Shown here piece after piece: positions 31,336 through 40,100 of a stretch of 59,976 bases of DNA. The position numbers and the translations under genes were made by a program. The DNA is taken from contig NZ_FYBH01000158.1 of the NCBI RefSeq assembly GCF_900185595.1, positions 1-59,976 of the forward strand, written 5' to 3'. Position 1 is the stretch's first letter; each line of letters starts with the position of its first letter. Below the pieces are notes generated by a model. It was not told where the DNA came from and ran no database searches. It was given only the letters and a program-made list of their open reading frames with translations. Source of the DNA: Calothrix rhizosoleniae SC01 (GTDB lineage: Bacteria > Cyanobacteriota > Cyanobacteriia > Cyanobacteriales > Nostocaceae).

Positions 31336-33576
31336 TTAATTTGTGGACGCGCCGGGATTTTGAGGATTATTTATTGCTGGTATAGTATTACATGGACTGC
31401 TTTCACCAGCTCGTAAAACTTTGACTTTAGCCTCTTTCAGTTGCTTTAAATTCACCCGCAAAATTTGTGCTTCTCCTGGTGGTGTTTTGTTAGGATCGTT
31501 ACATACTCGCAGTTCAATAAACGCACCTCCGGTATCAGAAGCCGAGACACTCGTAGGTGTTGTATTTATAACCTCTAAATAGCTTTGATTTGTTAAAGAG
31601 ACTTTCTCATTAAATTTAGTTGTATTTTGAGTTGTTCTAATAACCCACCCCGGCTTTAAGTTGTCCAAGCTTCGTGTTACTACTGGGGAGCTAGTTGAAT
31701 TTATGCCAGGATTTGATTGGGGAGATGATGTAAAAGATGGATTTAATGGACTGGAATTATTAATCAGTCTTCTAATTGAGAACCCAAGGACAGCTGCCAC
31801 AATTACCAAAGGGAAAATAACTAACAACTGCAAGGGAATCTTAAACTTTCTCCCTGGAACAGTATCAACAACTACTTGGGTGTCTTGCTCGCTGTCCCTA
31901 CTCTCTTCTGGCATCTCCGTTGGCACCTTTGATTCTTCCTCTACTACTGGCGTGGGAGATGTATCAATTAAGGCAGGATCTACTGATACTTCTGGTTCTG
32001 AGTATTGAACTTGACAGTGCATTAGGGCAATGGTGATATTATCATGACCATTTTGAGTATTAGCAATTTCTACTAACTTGTTAGCAACATCGTTAATTTC
32101 GACCTTATCTGTCAGCAAGGGCAATATTTCTGTATCCCAATACTCCTCTACCCTGTCAAAATCACTTAATCCGTCAGAGCACAACAGGAATACACTATCT
32201 TCATCAACAATGAAGCGCTGAGCTGTTGGATGGAGAGAACTACTGGGACTCATTCCTAATGCCTGTACCAAGGAGCCAGCGCCATTCTGTTGGACTGCTT
32301 CTCTATATATGGCATAACCCAAACGGACTTCTCGCGAGGCAACATCATCATCAAGGGTAACTTGATAGCAGCCTTGGCGAGTAATCCAATAAGCGCGGCT
32401 ATCACCCACATGAGCTATGTATACTTCATGACCGATAGGTAAACCTATAACCAAGGTTGTGCCCATGCGTTGACGACCTTGGCGATTTTCGCGATCATTT
32501 TGTTGGCTGATTTTGTCATTGGCAGCTGATGCGGCTTTTTCCAAGTCCGCAATCACTGTGGAGGGATCTAAGTGTTCAGGTGGTACTTTGGTTAGTTCAG
32601 ATACCTGCTGTTGGACAGTTTTAATGGCTAAATCAGAGGCGACATTCCCTCCTTCATGGCCACCGATTCCGTCACAAACAATCGCTAAAGCCGTGCTTTG
32701 AGGAGGTTTACTAATGGTACTACCAGTTAGAGGATAACAAGCATCTTCATTCCGTTGACGACTGGGCCCAGTATCTGTTCTAGTCGTAATTGTTACCCTA
32801 TTTATTTGCGATCGCCCTACCACTGATAGTCCTTGATCTAAGACATTAATTAGTTGTTCGGGAGAATAAATTTTTTGTTGAATTAAATCTTCTGTAATTT
32901 GATTAATTAAATCTGTGATTGCTGGCTTGCTCGCAGGTAAGGATTGCTGCCAAAATTTACCCAAATCAACTAAGGAAGGGGTTACTGCTTGATTGTCAGG
33001 ACTTAGGTCTAAAAGTCTTACCAACGAACCTTCGATCCTGATTAATTCCGGTGACAGCAAACTAGAAGCCACGCCCTCACTCGCCAAAGGTTGCCAAAGA
33101 TGGGCAATTTGCCACAACCAATTTAGTTGCTTCATGGCTGTAGCATTTTCCCAAGCAGTAATTAAATTATCGTAAAGCTTTACTTTTTGGGATTCTGGTT
33201 CTGAAAATAGAGGTGGGTTTTCTAGAAGCAATATTTCCTGTGAGGATGGCTCATCTGACAATTTCAACACCCCATATACCTGGGGTATGTGTAAGCGGTA
33301 AGGAAATAGTCTCAAATAAGGTCTAATTGCCTGTAAAGTTTCCAACTCTGGGGATTGGGGCAATAAAGCAGGTTTGGTGTCTAATAAGATTGATTGCTCA
33401 ATGACTAAATAGCGTTCTAATAATATATCTCCAGGGTTGCCCTTTGTTTCCCCATTTCCCGATACCCATAAGAAACGTTTAGGTAATGGAGCAGCACATT
33501 GCTGACAAAACTTATGAGTCAGGGGGTTAGGAGCCTGACATTTTGGACAGTAGAGCTTTGCCCCTTCATTTTCCAT
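31336..33576 (-). CDS. Membrane PP2C-type Ser/Thr phosphatase with N-terminal zinc ribbon
   Basis: A 746-residue protein phosphatase of the PPM family. An N-terminal zinc ribbon (C10, C13, C24, C27; YCPKCQAPN...FCQQCAAPL) is followed by a 220-residue region resembling a degenerate protein-kinase fold with no catalytic residues, then the PP2C domain (about 265-515). The domain carries RTDTGPSRQRNEDACY, CDGIGGHEGGNVASD, HVGDSRAYW, CSDGLSD and GHDNITIAL, so all metal-binding Asp residues are present. A single transmembrane helix near residue 590 (LLVIFPLVIVAAVLGFSI) and an extracytoplasmic C-terminal domain follow. This suggests an envelope-sensing phosphatase opposing Hanks-type kinases. ATG 33576, with GGTGGGA upstream, is preferred to TTG 33597. 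Confidence 0.9.
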   Translation of the reverse strand: MENEGAKLYCPKCQAPNPLTHKFCQQCAAPLPKRFLWVSGNGETKGNPGDILLERYLVIEQSILLDTKPALLPQSPELETLQAIRPYLRLFPYRLHIPQVYGVLKLSDEPSSQEILLLENPPLFSEPESQKVKLYDNLITAWENATAMKQLNWLWQIAHLWQPLASEGVASSLLSPELIRIEGSLVRLLDLSPDNQAVTPSLVDLGKFWQQSLPASKPAITDLINQITEDLIQQKIYSPEQLINVLDQGLSVVGRSQINRVTITTRTDTGPSRQRNEDACYPLTGSTISKPPQSTALAIVCDGIGGHEGGNVASDLAIKTVQQQVSELTKVPPEHLDPSTVIADLEKAASAANDKISQQNDRENRQGRQRMGTTLVIGLPIGHEVYIAHVGDSRAYWITRQGCYQVTLDDDVASREVRLGYAIYREAVQQNGAGSLVQALGMSPSSSLHPTAQRFIVDEDSVFLLCSDGLSDFDRVEEYWDTEILPLLTDKVEINDVANKLVEIANTQNGHDNITIALMHCQVQYSEPEVSVDPALIDTSPTPVVEEESKVPTEMPEESRDSEQDTQVVVDTVPGRKFKIPLQLLVIFPLVIVAAVLGFSIRRLINNSSPLNPSFTSSPQSNPGINSTSSPVVTRSLDNLKPGWVIRTTQNTTKFNEKVSLTNQSYLEVINTTPTSVSASDTGGAFIELRVCNDPNKTPPGEAQILRVNLKQLKEAKVKVLRAGESSPCNTIPAINNPQNPGASTN

Positions 33577-34203
33577 AGTTTTCCCACCGCTCGGCAATTG
33601 GCATGTTTTTCTAAAGGTATTGAGTGACGGTAAGCAAGACCGTTGTTTATTGTTGATACATCCAACCTTGGATTATGATTGTAACTTGTGGATGAAACTA
33701 GATGCTAATACTGGGTTGACATTTTCATTTCGATTTGGAGCATAGTTGATATTTGGCTAATGGCTTGAGAGTAGATGTTAACAGTTTTTTGTGAAAATAC
33801 CTGAAGTTGATACCCAAAGTTACCACCTTTGAACCACCATGTTTGTGTTTATGAATAACAATCTCATCAAAAAAGGTACATGTCACTCTTCATTATTTAA
33901 TATATAAATGAAATGACCGGCAAAAAAATTAAATTAATTAATCATAAATTAAAGATGATTCTCAGGATTAGGGAGAGAGATATTTTTATTATTTAACTTG
34001 ACTGTGAATCAGCAGGGGGAAAAGGTGCTATTAGCAAGGATGAATGTGGTTTTTCCCCTGCTGTGGAGGGTAGAGCATCAATTCAGTGAGGGAGTGAGGG
34101 AGTGAGGGAGTGATGGTTGATTGTTGATGGTTGGGAGTTAAGATTTTTTATCTTTCCCTCTTTCACTCTTTCCCTCTTTCCCTGCTCCCTTGTTTCTTTG
34201 AAT
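33577..34203. other. Intergenic region with purine/pyrimidine tandem repeats
   Basis: About 630 bp. It holds three GTGAGGGA octamers plus variants (34086-34115) followed by a pyrimidine run of the TTTCCCTC type (34150-34190), the same arrangement as after nadB. No gene seen. Confidence 0.55.
34086..34190. repeat. Octamer repeat (GTGAGGGA)n with facing pyrimidine repeat
   Basis: Units GTGAGGGA x3 then GTGATGGT, a spacer, then TTTCCCTC/TTTCACTC units. The two halves are roughly complementary and could form an imperfect long hairpin just downstream of the phytase-like gene (minus strand). Confidence 0.7.
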
Positions 34204-35628
34204 TTACTGTGATTTTCCAGGAGTTTCAAGTAACAAGGGCTTGCTGATTCTGATGGTAATAAACTCTGTGTTGTCTATTCTTTTGGGCTTTCTACCCATG
34301 CTATCAGCATAATTGTTGTCATTAATTACCAGTAAGGTTTGGGCATCTATAGGTAGTACACTTTCAATGGTGACAAACGGGAATGTAAATTGACAATTTT
34401 TTTTACCGTTACCACTAATACACTTGGGGTCAGATATATTCAGCAGATCCACTAATAATTCTTTCGCTACAAACCCATTTTTATCTATTCTCGATATGTC
34501 TATTTTATAAATACGTTTGAATTTTGCTGGTGTGCGAAATTCTTGATTTAGAGGATATCCTTGACGATGATCACGCTCAATTACAAGAAATTCTCGATCA
34601 TTGATCGCTGTCAGCTCACCAATGGCATAATCTTGGTTTTCCAGTTTATAGGAAAAAACTTGACCTGTATAATTTTTTCTATCTAAGTCAAATTCATGGA
34701 TCAGTAAACGCTTTTTTTGGGGGTCGTCTTTTAAGGCTCCCTCTAACATTACATATAGTTTACTCCCACTGGCATTAATAGCCATGCCTTCAAATCCCCT
34801 GGAACTTCCTAAATTTGCAGCTGCGACTCGAGATGTACGATTGGATAAATTTTCTAAAGTGGGATGTTCGGGGGACTTGACAAAATTTAACTTGCCAAAA
34901 TTGAGAAAATTAGGTAAAGCAATAGGGACTGTTAGTAATTCACCATTGGCACCAAAATTTAATAAAAATGGACCAAATTCATCTCCAATCCAATAACTAC
35001 CATCACTAATACGTTGGAAAGATTCGATATCAAAGTCTCCTCCTGTTAATAAACGATTGGCTCTCATGTTTTTGTTAACAGGAATTTGACTGTTGGGATA
35101 AAAATGACCATCACCTACTATAGGCCATTGGAGTCGGCGATGACGATCATTTAGTTCTACGAAGCTGCGGTGATTAAAACTTGATAATCTTTCCCCTGTT
35201 TGCACATCCACAGGAAAAACTGTACCTGTGACAAAATCGGGTTCTACACCATAGATACGCAATAAATAATCATAGGAATTACTTTTAGCACCAAACCCAT
35301 TGTCAGAAATGACTAGGTAAGTACCTGGTTTTGGTCCAGAAATAACTGCTGAAAACCCTTGTACTGGTTGAGCCTGGATAAAAGGGACGGTGCGATTAGT
35401 TTGCTTAAATTGACCAGATGTTGAACCAGGAGCAAAAGTGTCAGCACTTAAGATAGCTCTACCAACAAGTTCAGCTCCTAGGACATGGGAGGTGAGCAAA
35501 AATGAGGAAAATAGAATCGACTGCAAGTGCAAAATTAGTTTTACAGTCCACAATTTATTCATCGATAAAGAAAAGTTGCAAAAAATTATCAACCATACCC
35601 AGAAAAATTCAGGAGCTAGAAAATCCAA
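34204..35628 (-). CDS. Exported esterase-like phytase-family protein
   Basis: A 474-residue protein with the 'esterase-like activity of phytase' beta-propeller domain. After the hydrophobic N-terminus the propeller starts at VGRAILSADTFAPG. Landmarks are QGFSAVISGPKPGTYLVISD, DGHFYPNSQIPVNK, the signature GGDFDIESFQRISDGSYWIG, DEFGPFLLNF, RGFEGMAINASG and SVLPIDAQTLLVINDNNY. Relatives are secreted calcium-dependent enzymes or phosphodiesterases; the substrate is unknown. Two hydrophobic stretches (7-22 and 30-50) precede the domain. TTG 35628 has a textbook AGGAGG eleven bases upstream; ATG 35562 would give a conventional signal peptide ending at VLGA but has no Shine-Dalgarno sequence. I keep the TTG start with that reservation. 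Confidence 0.85.
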   Translation of the reverse strand: MDFLAPEFFWVWLIIFCNFSLSMNKLWTVKLILHLQSILFSSFLLTSHVLGAELVGRAILSADTFAPGSTSGQFKQTNRTVPFIQAQPVQGFSAVISGPKPGTYLVISDNGFGAKSNSYDYLLRIYGVEPDFVTGTVFPVDVQTGERLSSFNHRSFVELNDRHRRLQWPIVGDGHFYPNSQIPVNKNMRANRLLTGGDFDIESFQRISDGSYWIGDEFGPFLLNFGANGELLTVPIALPNFLNFGKLNFVKSPEHPTLENLSNRTSRVAAANLGSSRGFEGMAINASGSKLYVMLEGALKDDPQKKRLLIHEFDLDRKNYTGQVFSYKLENQDYAIGELTAINDREFLVIERDHRQGYPLNQEFRTPAKFKRIYKIDISRIDKNGFVAKELLVDLLNISDPKCISGNGKKNCQFTFPFVTIESVLPIDAQTLLVINDNNYADSMGRKPKRIDNTEFITIRISKPLLLETPGKSQ

Positions 35629-35791
35629 ATTTTTATCTTCCTCCTGGTAGAAATTCTCTATCCAACTGAAAAACTTGTATTTTTCTTTGAAGTTGGAAGT
35701 ATTGACTTAATTTGCAGGATTTTCTGTATTTATCCAGAGGAATAATGCTGATTATGGATACTAGCTTCTGAAAAATTCTCAGTAAAAACTC

Positions 35792-36151
35792 TTATTGAGC
35801 CTCACCACTAGCAACTTGAGGTAGCCCCATGCTGTAGTTATTCACGCGAGCCGACAGATTATAGCTGACTTCACCTTTTTGGAGGAGCGATCGCACATAA
35901 TGTTCTAGATCTGAGCCAATACGCCGGAGGTTATAATCTGTGAGGTCTTCGCCACTGGATGCTTCTACTAGGTCATCAAACTTGCGATATACCTTTTGCA
36001 GAGCGTCTTCATTCCAATTAAATTCATTATCTGGGTCAATATCTAAGGTTAAGACCTGATTGCTAGGAACGAGTTCGCCATCCCGGTCAATTTCCCCTGC
36101 AAAAATACGAATATGACGGGTTGTAGACTTGAGCAGCATCGGGTTGTCCAT
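35792..36151 (-). CDS. ndhM: NAD(P)H-quinone oxidoreductase subunit M
   Basis: NdhM is an oxygenic-photosynthesis-specific subunit of the NDH-1 complex that supports cyclic electron flow and CO2 uptake at the thylakoid membrane. The 119-residue protein has the family blocks LLKSTTRHIRIFAGEI, DNEFNWNEDALQKVYRKFDD, LVEASSGEDLTDYNLRRIGS, DLEHYVRSLLQKGEVSYNLS and the C-terminal NYSMGLPQV. Length and N-terminus (MDNPMLLKSTTRH) agree with homologues I recall. Same strand as the phytase-like gene 163 bases downstream, but no functional link. Confidence 0.96.
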   Translation of the reverse strand: MDNPMLLKSTTRHIRIFAGEIDRDGELVPSNQVLTLDIDPDNEFNWNEDALQKVYRKFDDLVEASSGEDLTDYNLRRIGSDLEHYVRSLLQKGEVSYNLSARVNNYSMGLPQVASGEAQ

Positions 36152-36930
36152 AACGGATATAGATGTAGGAATTGGGTGAATTATACTGCAATCATTGTAG
36201 ACCCTATCTTCGGACTTAAATGCTTTTGCCTCAAAAGCTTTTCTGCACCAAAGTCCTATTTATTAAAATTATTTTCAGCGAGAATAATTAAATATTTTAT
36301 GCTTATATGTCATGGAACTACAAATTTTTCATTGCAGTCAGGTAATTATTCTTCTACATAGAAAACTAATATCAGGTGGACTTCTATGGAAACTTTGTTT
36401 AATACTCAAATTCTTGTCTATGAAACCAATTGTACTCCTAATCACCTACTCCATTTATATGCCTCTATTTATTGATGAAAAAAAACGTACATCTAGTGTT
36501 TTTACGTAATTGTCGAAAAACAACGTTTTCATAGGCTTAATTGACGTTTGTCTCGCAATTTTACTTACGTGTAACTACCTTTTTTTTTGTAGTAAGCAAA
36601 ACATTTATTGACGTGAACATGAAGTTGCTGTAAAAACACTTTAACAAGGTTGGGCAACTTCTTACAGAAACTTTATTGTATGGAATCCGAAAAACTGAAT
36701 AATGGTTATGGCTTGTTTTAAACTTGACTAGTTCAGCATAATCACAACCTAGGCGGTGAAAATTTAGCTAGAGAAAAATACAGGAGAGTGAAATGCAATA
36801 CCAATCTTGTTTGTTAATTGATAACCTTGATTAAATTCACACAATTTAGACCTCGAGTACAATAAATTATTTTGACTGGCAAGATGGCTCCTCACTTTTA
36901 TTACCAACTAGTAAAGGAATCCGAGAAACT
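36152..36930. other. Intergenic region upstream of the small heterocyst-type gene
   Basis: About 780 bp. It contains AAGTTGC...GCAACTT with an overlapping CTGTAA...TTACAG pair (about 36622-36672), a possible structured leader, and a run of nine T residues near 36582. No gene called. The size suggests a regulated promoter for the 93-residue gene downstream. Confidence 0.4.
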
Positions 36931-37212
36931 ATGAACTCTAAAGCATTACCACGTCAGGTTAATCCCATTGAAGTCGGGGTTTATGAATGCGATATCCATC
37001 TCAAATTTAGATTCATCGAAGAAAAAAGCCTATTGGGTGATCGTGATCAGTTGTTACAGGTACTGCTAGAAGCTCTGGCTGATGGCTCGGATGAATTTTT
37101 AGATATGTTACACCAAGCAATTAAAGTAAAAGAAGCATCCGAACTTACGGCTTCCCCAGAAATGCGAAGACAACTTATGCGTTTACGCAATTCAATGGAA
37201 AATAATCAATAG
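36931..37212 (+). CDS. Small soluble protein resembling the Npun_R1517 heterocyst-differentiation family
   Basis: A 93-residue acidic protein beginning MNSKALPRQVNPIEVGVYEC, with a predicted beta hairpin (residues 12-31, VGVYECDIHLKFRFIEEKS), then helices (LLGDRDQLLQVLLEALADG and EFLDMLHQAIKVKEASEL) and a C-terminal motif SPEMRRQLMRLRNSMEN. From memory it resembles a Nostocales family annotated as Npun_R1517 family heterocyst differentiation regulator; I cannot verify this by search. No DNA-binding fold is obvious, so 'regulator' rests on annotation alone. It stands alone behind a long intergenic region. AGGAATCC upstream of the ATG is a weak ribosome-binding site. Confidence 0.65.
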   Translation: MNSKALPRQVNPIEVGVYECDIHLKFRFIEEKSLLGDRDQLLQVLLEALADGSDEFLDMLHQAIKVKEASELTASPEMRRQLMRLRNSMENNQ

Positions 37213-38336
37213 TGAATAATATCTATTCATGTAGTCGTCAATAGTTTATCAGGCATAAAACAATGGATGTTTCCAATTTGCCTATTTGCCTGTTTACTGC
37301 GTCCAGTGAGTTTGTTTGGGTAATCTGACCTTATGGATAATCCCCTAGGTCTTTTTAACTTAATTTCCATCTGTAGAGTCTACAGTAGCTCACACCCTTT
37401 GCACTACGGACATAATTTGGGTGCCTACTAATGCAGTCAAATAATTTTGGATTTTGCGGAAAGTTGAGTCAGTCCGGTCTTGGGGTCTCACGCCACTCCG
37501 CACAAGTCGGGGAACCCGCCCATGCAGGTGGCTCCCCAAGTAGAGAAACTGACGTTGCGGTGCGGTGAGTGTAGTGTGGTCTTGGGAGTTCCTCCCATGA
37601 ACAACTACTGTGCTTCTTGCTCCCTTCGGGAGAGCTGAGTCGCTTTCGCGACACGCTGCGCGAACGCTAACAGAGGAGCTTTGCTAGCACGGAGCATCTC
37701 CGTTCGGCGAAGCCGTGCCGAAGGCTCAGGAGATACCCAAAGAGGGTTTGTCCCCGTTGAGCAAAACTTTCAAGACGGATTGTGGATTGATCCCATTTCT
37801 AAAGTCAGGGGATTGCATTTTTCTATTCTTGGGTCATTCCTTGTTTCTAGCAAGGGTGAATGTTATTTATATTTATTCAGGGTCATTAATTCAATTATTC
37901 AATTGTCAACTTTGTTTTGATTTATGAGAAGGTTTTAGCTTTTTACTAACTTCATTGCATTTCCTATTCTGGTGACTTGGGTAACCTCAAAATTAATGTT
38001 TTTCAATTTATGCCATAGACACCATAGGTATAAAGTTCCCAAATATTTGGGTGGCTCGGCATTAATTAACCTGATATTGGGATTGGTATTTATTGGAAAT
38101 GACGAACGAATCACTTAATAATGTATGGCAGTAGCCATGATTTTTAGGACTTTTTTCTGTTCCCTATTCTCTTTCAGCCAAAATATTGTGTCCGTAATAT
38201 ATATTTATACAATGCTAGATGTATGTATTGAAATCTAAGGAAAATTTAGCAGTTTCGGTAATTCGATTTCCAGCTAGCCATTTTTGACTGGCTGCTGGCG
38301 AATAAATTTTTGTATGCCTAGATTCCCTGAAAATAG
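37213..38336. other. Gene-free region rich in interspersed palindromes
   Basis: About 1.1 kb without a supported gene. The first half carries the palindromic repeat block 37443-37735 (listed separately). The rest is AT-rich. Open frames here overlap the palindromes and look like by-products. Confidence 0.5.
37443..37735. repeat. Interspersed palindromic repeat block
   Basis: A GC-rich island in AT-rich surroundings, made of consecutive small palindromes: TTCGCG...CGCGAA (near 37643-37663), CGGAG...CTCCG (37691-37703), TTCGGC...GCCGAA (37703-37723). Its left part (GGCTCCCCAAG, GTGTGGTCTTGGG and CCATGAACAACT) is related to the insert in the element at 16746-17022. Possibly a non-autonomous or RNA-structured repeat; no coding potential. 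Confidence 0.6.
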
Positions 38337-39032
38337 TCAATCTGCTAAACCATGTTCTAAAGCAAACCTGACTAATTCTGTACGGCTATTGGTACCTGTT
38401 TTGCTAAATAAACGGCTAACGTATTTTTCAACATTGCGAACACTGGTATCTAAGCGACGGGCAATTTCCTTGTTCATTAATCCTTCTGCTACCAAATTTA
38501 AAACACTCTGTTCTCTGGGCGTTAAGTCAATTTTAAAAGGTGCAGGGGATTGGGATATGGCAGTTCTTTGAGTTAATAAGGCTTTTATTTGAGCAATTTG
38601 ATTGGCAAGTTCGGCAAGATCTGGTGTTTCGCCATTTTCGGAGATGGCTGGAGTTTTACTGATTCTTCGAGCTAGCAAGTTTTCTACTATGGCGATTAAT
38701 TCATCTGGATCGAAAGGCTTGGGAAGATAAGCGTCTACACCAGCTTGATAACCTTGAATGCGATCGCTTGTCATCCCTTTGGCAGTTAAAAAGATAACTG
38801 GCAAAGACTGAAAACGCGGGTCTTCACGCATTTGTTGGAGGAATTGATAGCCATCCACCTGGGGCATCATAATGTCGGAAATTACTAGATCAGGTGTACT
38901 GTGCTGCATCAGTTCCCAACCTTCATTGGCATTACTAGCAACTTGAACACTGAATCCGCTTTCTTGTAAATAATCTCTGACTGCTTCACGTAATCCAGGT
39001 TCATCATCTACCAGTAATAGTTGTGCTGACAT
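38337..39032 (-). CDS. NarL/FixJ-type response regulator (Ycf29/Rre1-like)
   Basis: A 231-residue transcription factor. The receiver domain has the acidic pair D9/D10, phospho-acceptor D53 in ISDIMMPQVDGY, T83 and K105. A helical linker (125-165) leads to a LuxR-type helix-turn-helix (about 166-228, DLTPREQSVLNLVAEGLMNK and EIARRLDTSVRNVEKYVSRL). The overall layout is that of the cyanobacterial and plastid Ycf29/Rre1 class, though it may be a paralogue. The adjacent genes are unrelated and the nearest histidine kinase is 23 kb away. It is divergent from the pigment block, 0.5 kb upstream of it, so a role in pigment regulation is possible but unsupported. Confidence 0.9.
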   Translation of the reverse strand: MSAQLLLVDDEPGLREAVRDYLQESGFSVQVASNANEGWELMQHSTPDLVISDIMMPQVDGYQFLQQMREDPRFQSLPVIFLTAKGMTSDRIQGYQAGVDAYLPKPFDPDELIAIVENLLARRISKTPAISENGETPDLAELANQIAQIKALLTQRTAISQSPAPFKIDLTPREQSVLNLVAEGLMNKEIARRLDTSVRNVEKYVSRLFSKTGTNSRTELVRFALEHGLAD

Positions 39033-39543
39033 TTAAACTTTCCTTGACGCTACACTTTTCCAATGTACCGAAATTGGTGATGCATTGGTAAAACTAAAGG
39101 CTTGCAGGAGGGGTGAGTAGGTGCTCACAGGTGTAGGCTTTTTACAATTGGGTGTTGGTAAGACTTGGAGGACAACCCCCATAATCTCCCAAGGGGGATA
39201 AGACAAGGGAGGAAAACCGAACCCTAAAAGTACGGTTACCAACAATACAAACTGGTTAAAAAGCCTATTTGACCGTTGAACAATCGTCCTTGTCTACCTG
39301 TCTTCTAATCTCCCAACTCTAGCCTCAATCGAAATGTTAAAAACCTACCCTTGTGAGGTGAATAGGTGGAGGGCTGAGTAGGTATTTTTTTGGGCGTGAG
39401 GATATCAATTTCAGTGAATTTATCCATTGTTTACTGACATCCTCCAACAGTCAGTATAAATACTCACAGATTCTCTTGGCTAGTCCAGTCACAATCCAAA
39501 AAAAGCTAAATTATCAACACCTTAAAAGTTGAGGATTCATGAA
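39033..39543. other. Intergenic region between response regulator and pigment block
   Basis: About 510 bp separating divergent genes, expected to hold both promoters. It contains repeated AGGTG(A)ATAGGTG-like text near 39355-39385. No recognised factor site. Confidence 0.35.
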
Positions 39544-39744
39544 ATGAGCAATAATCCTGTTGGTCAAATGACTTGGAAGCCACCTGGAAGTAAGGAATGC
39601 TCTTTGCATTTACGTCTCCATTCTTCAGAACCTTGGAGACACTACAAGGAATTTCCTGAATACGTCATTCCCGATCCACAAGGGTTTTCTGAAGGCTATG
39701 CCACCTTTATCGCCCTACGAAAAAAGAATTGGGACTTTATTTGA
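39544..39744 (+). CDS. Small conserved-looking 66-aa protein upstream of pebA
   Basis: A 66-residue protein starting at ATG 39544, preceded by GAGGA eight bases upstream; an in-frame TTG at 39529 has no such support. The sequence is non-repetitive and rich in Trp, His and Pro (MTWKPPGSKECSLHLRLHSS, EPWRHYKEFPEYVIPDP, ATFIALRKKNWDFI), looking like a folded mini-protein and not a chance frame. I do not recognise the family. It is on the same strand as pebAB, 356 bp ahead, so it might be linked to bilin or phycobiliprotein metabolism, but this is only proximity. Confidence 0.6.
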   Translation: MSNNPVGQMTWKPPGSKECSLHLRLHSSEPWRHYKEFPEYVIPDPQGFSEGYATFIALRKKNWDFI

Positions 39745-40100
39745 CAATATCACTTTATGTTAACAAATATTAAAATTTGACATAAAGACTTGACTTAATT
39801 CTGGAATATTAAATTTATAGAGGCTTGGACTGAATAGAACATGGCTGAGAACAAGTCAGCCCCTCATGGATTTTTTCCACAATCAACCATGAAAATACTT
39901 CCTTCATTCTTTCACTCCTTCACCCCCCCCATTTTCAAGTTAGTCTCTCAGGGGAAAATGTAGTGCAAGAATTTTTCCTGCAATTGGAGGGTAACTCTGA
40001 TCAAGTCATGATTTAATAGCATATTACGGATTGTTGCTTTATCTCCAAAAGGAGAGACAACAGTTTTTCCCATATCCTATGCTGAAAAAATAGAGATGCT
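39745..40100. promoter_or_regulatory. pebA upstream region with leader hairpin
   Basis: About 356 bp. In the leader, TGTTG and TCTCC (40032-40046) pair with GGAGA and CAACA (40051-40062), forming a bulged hairpin with an AAAA loop that ends 38 bases before the pebA ATG. A spaced TGCAAG...CCTGCA pair lies near 39967-39985. I looked for the RcaC L-box known from chromatic-adapting strains and did not find a match. Confidence 0.35.

Noticed and set aside
37469-37920. Small coding regions inside the palindrome block
   Set aside because: They are translations of a palindromic repeat, with no start signals and odd composition.
39745-40100. RcaC L-box in the pebA leader
   Set aside because: Only a loosely spaced TGCAAG/TTGCAG-like pair is present; spacing and sequence do not fit the published site.
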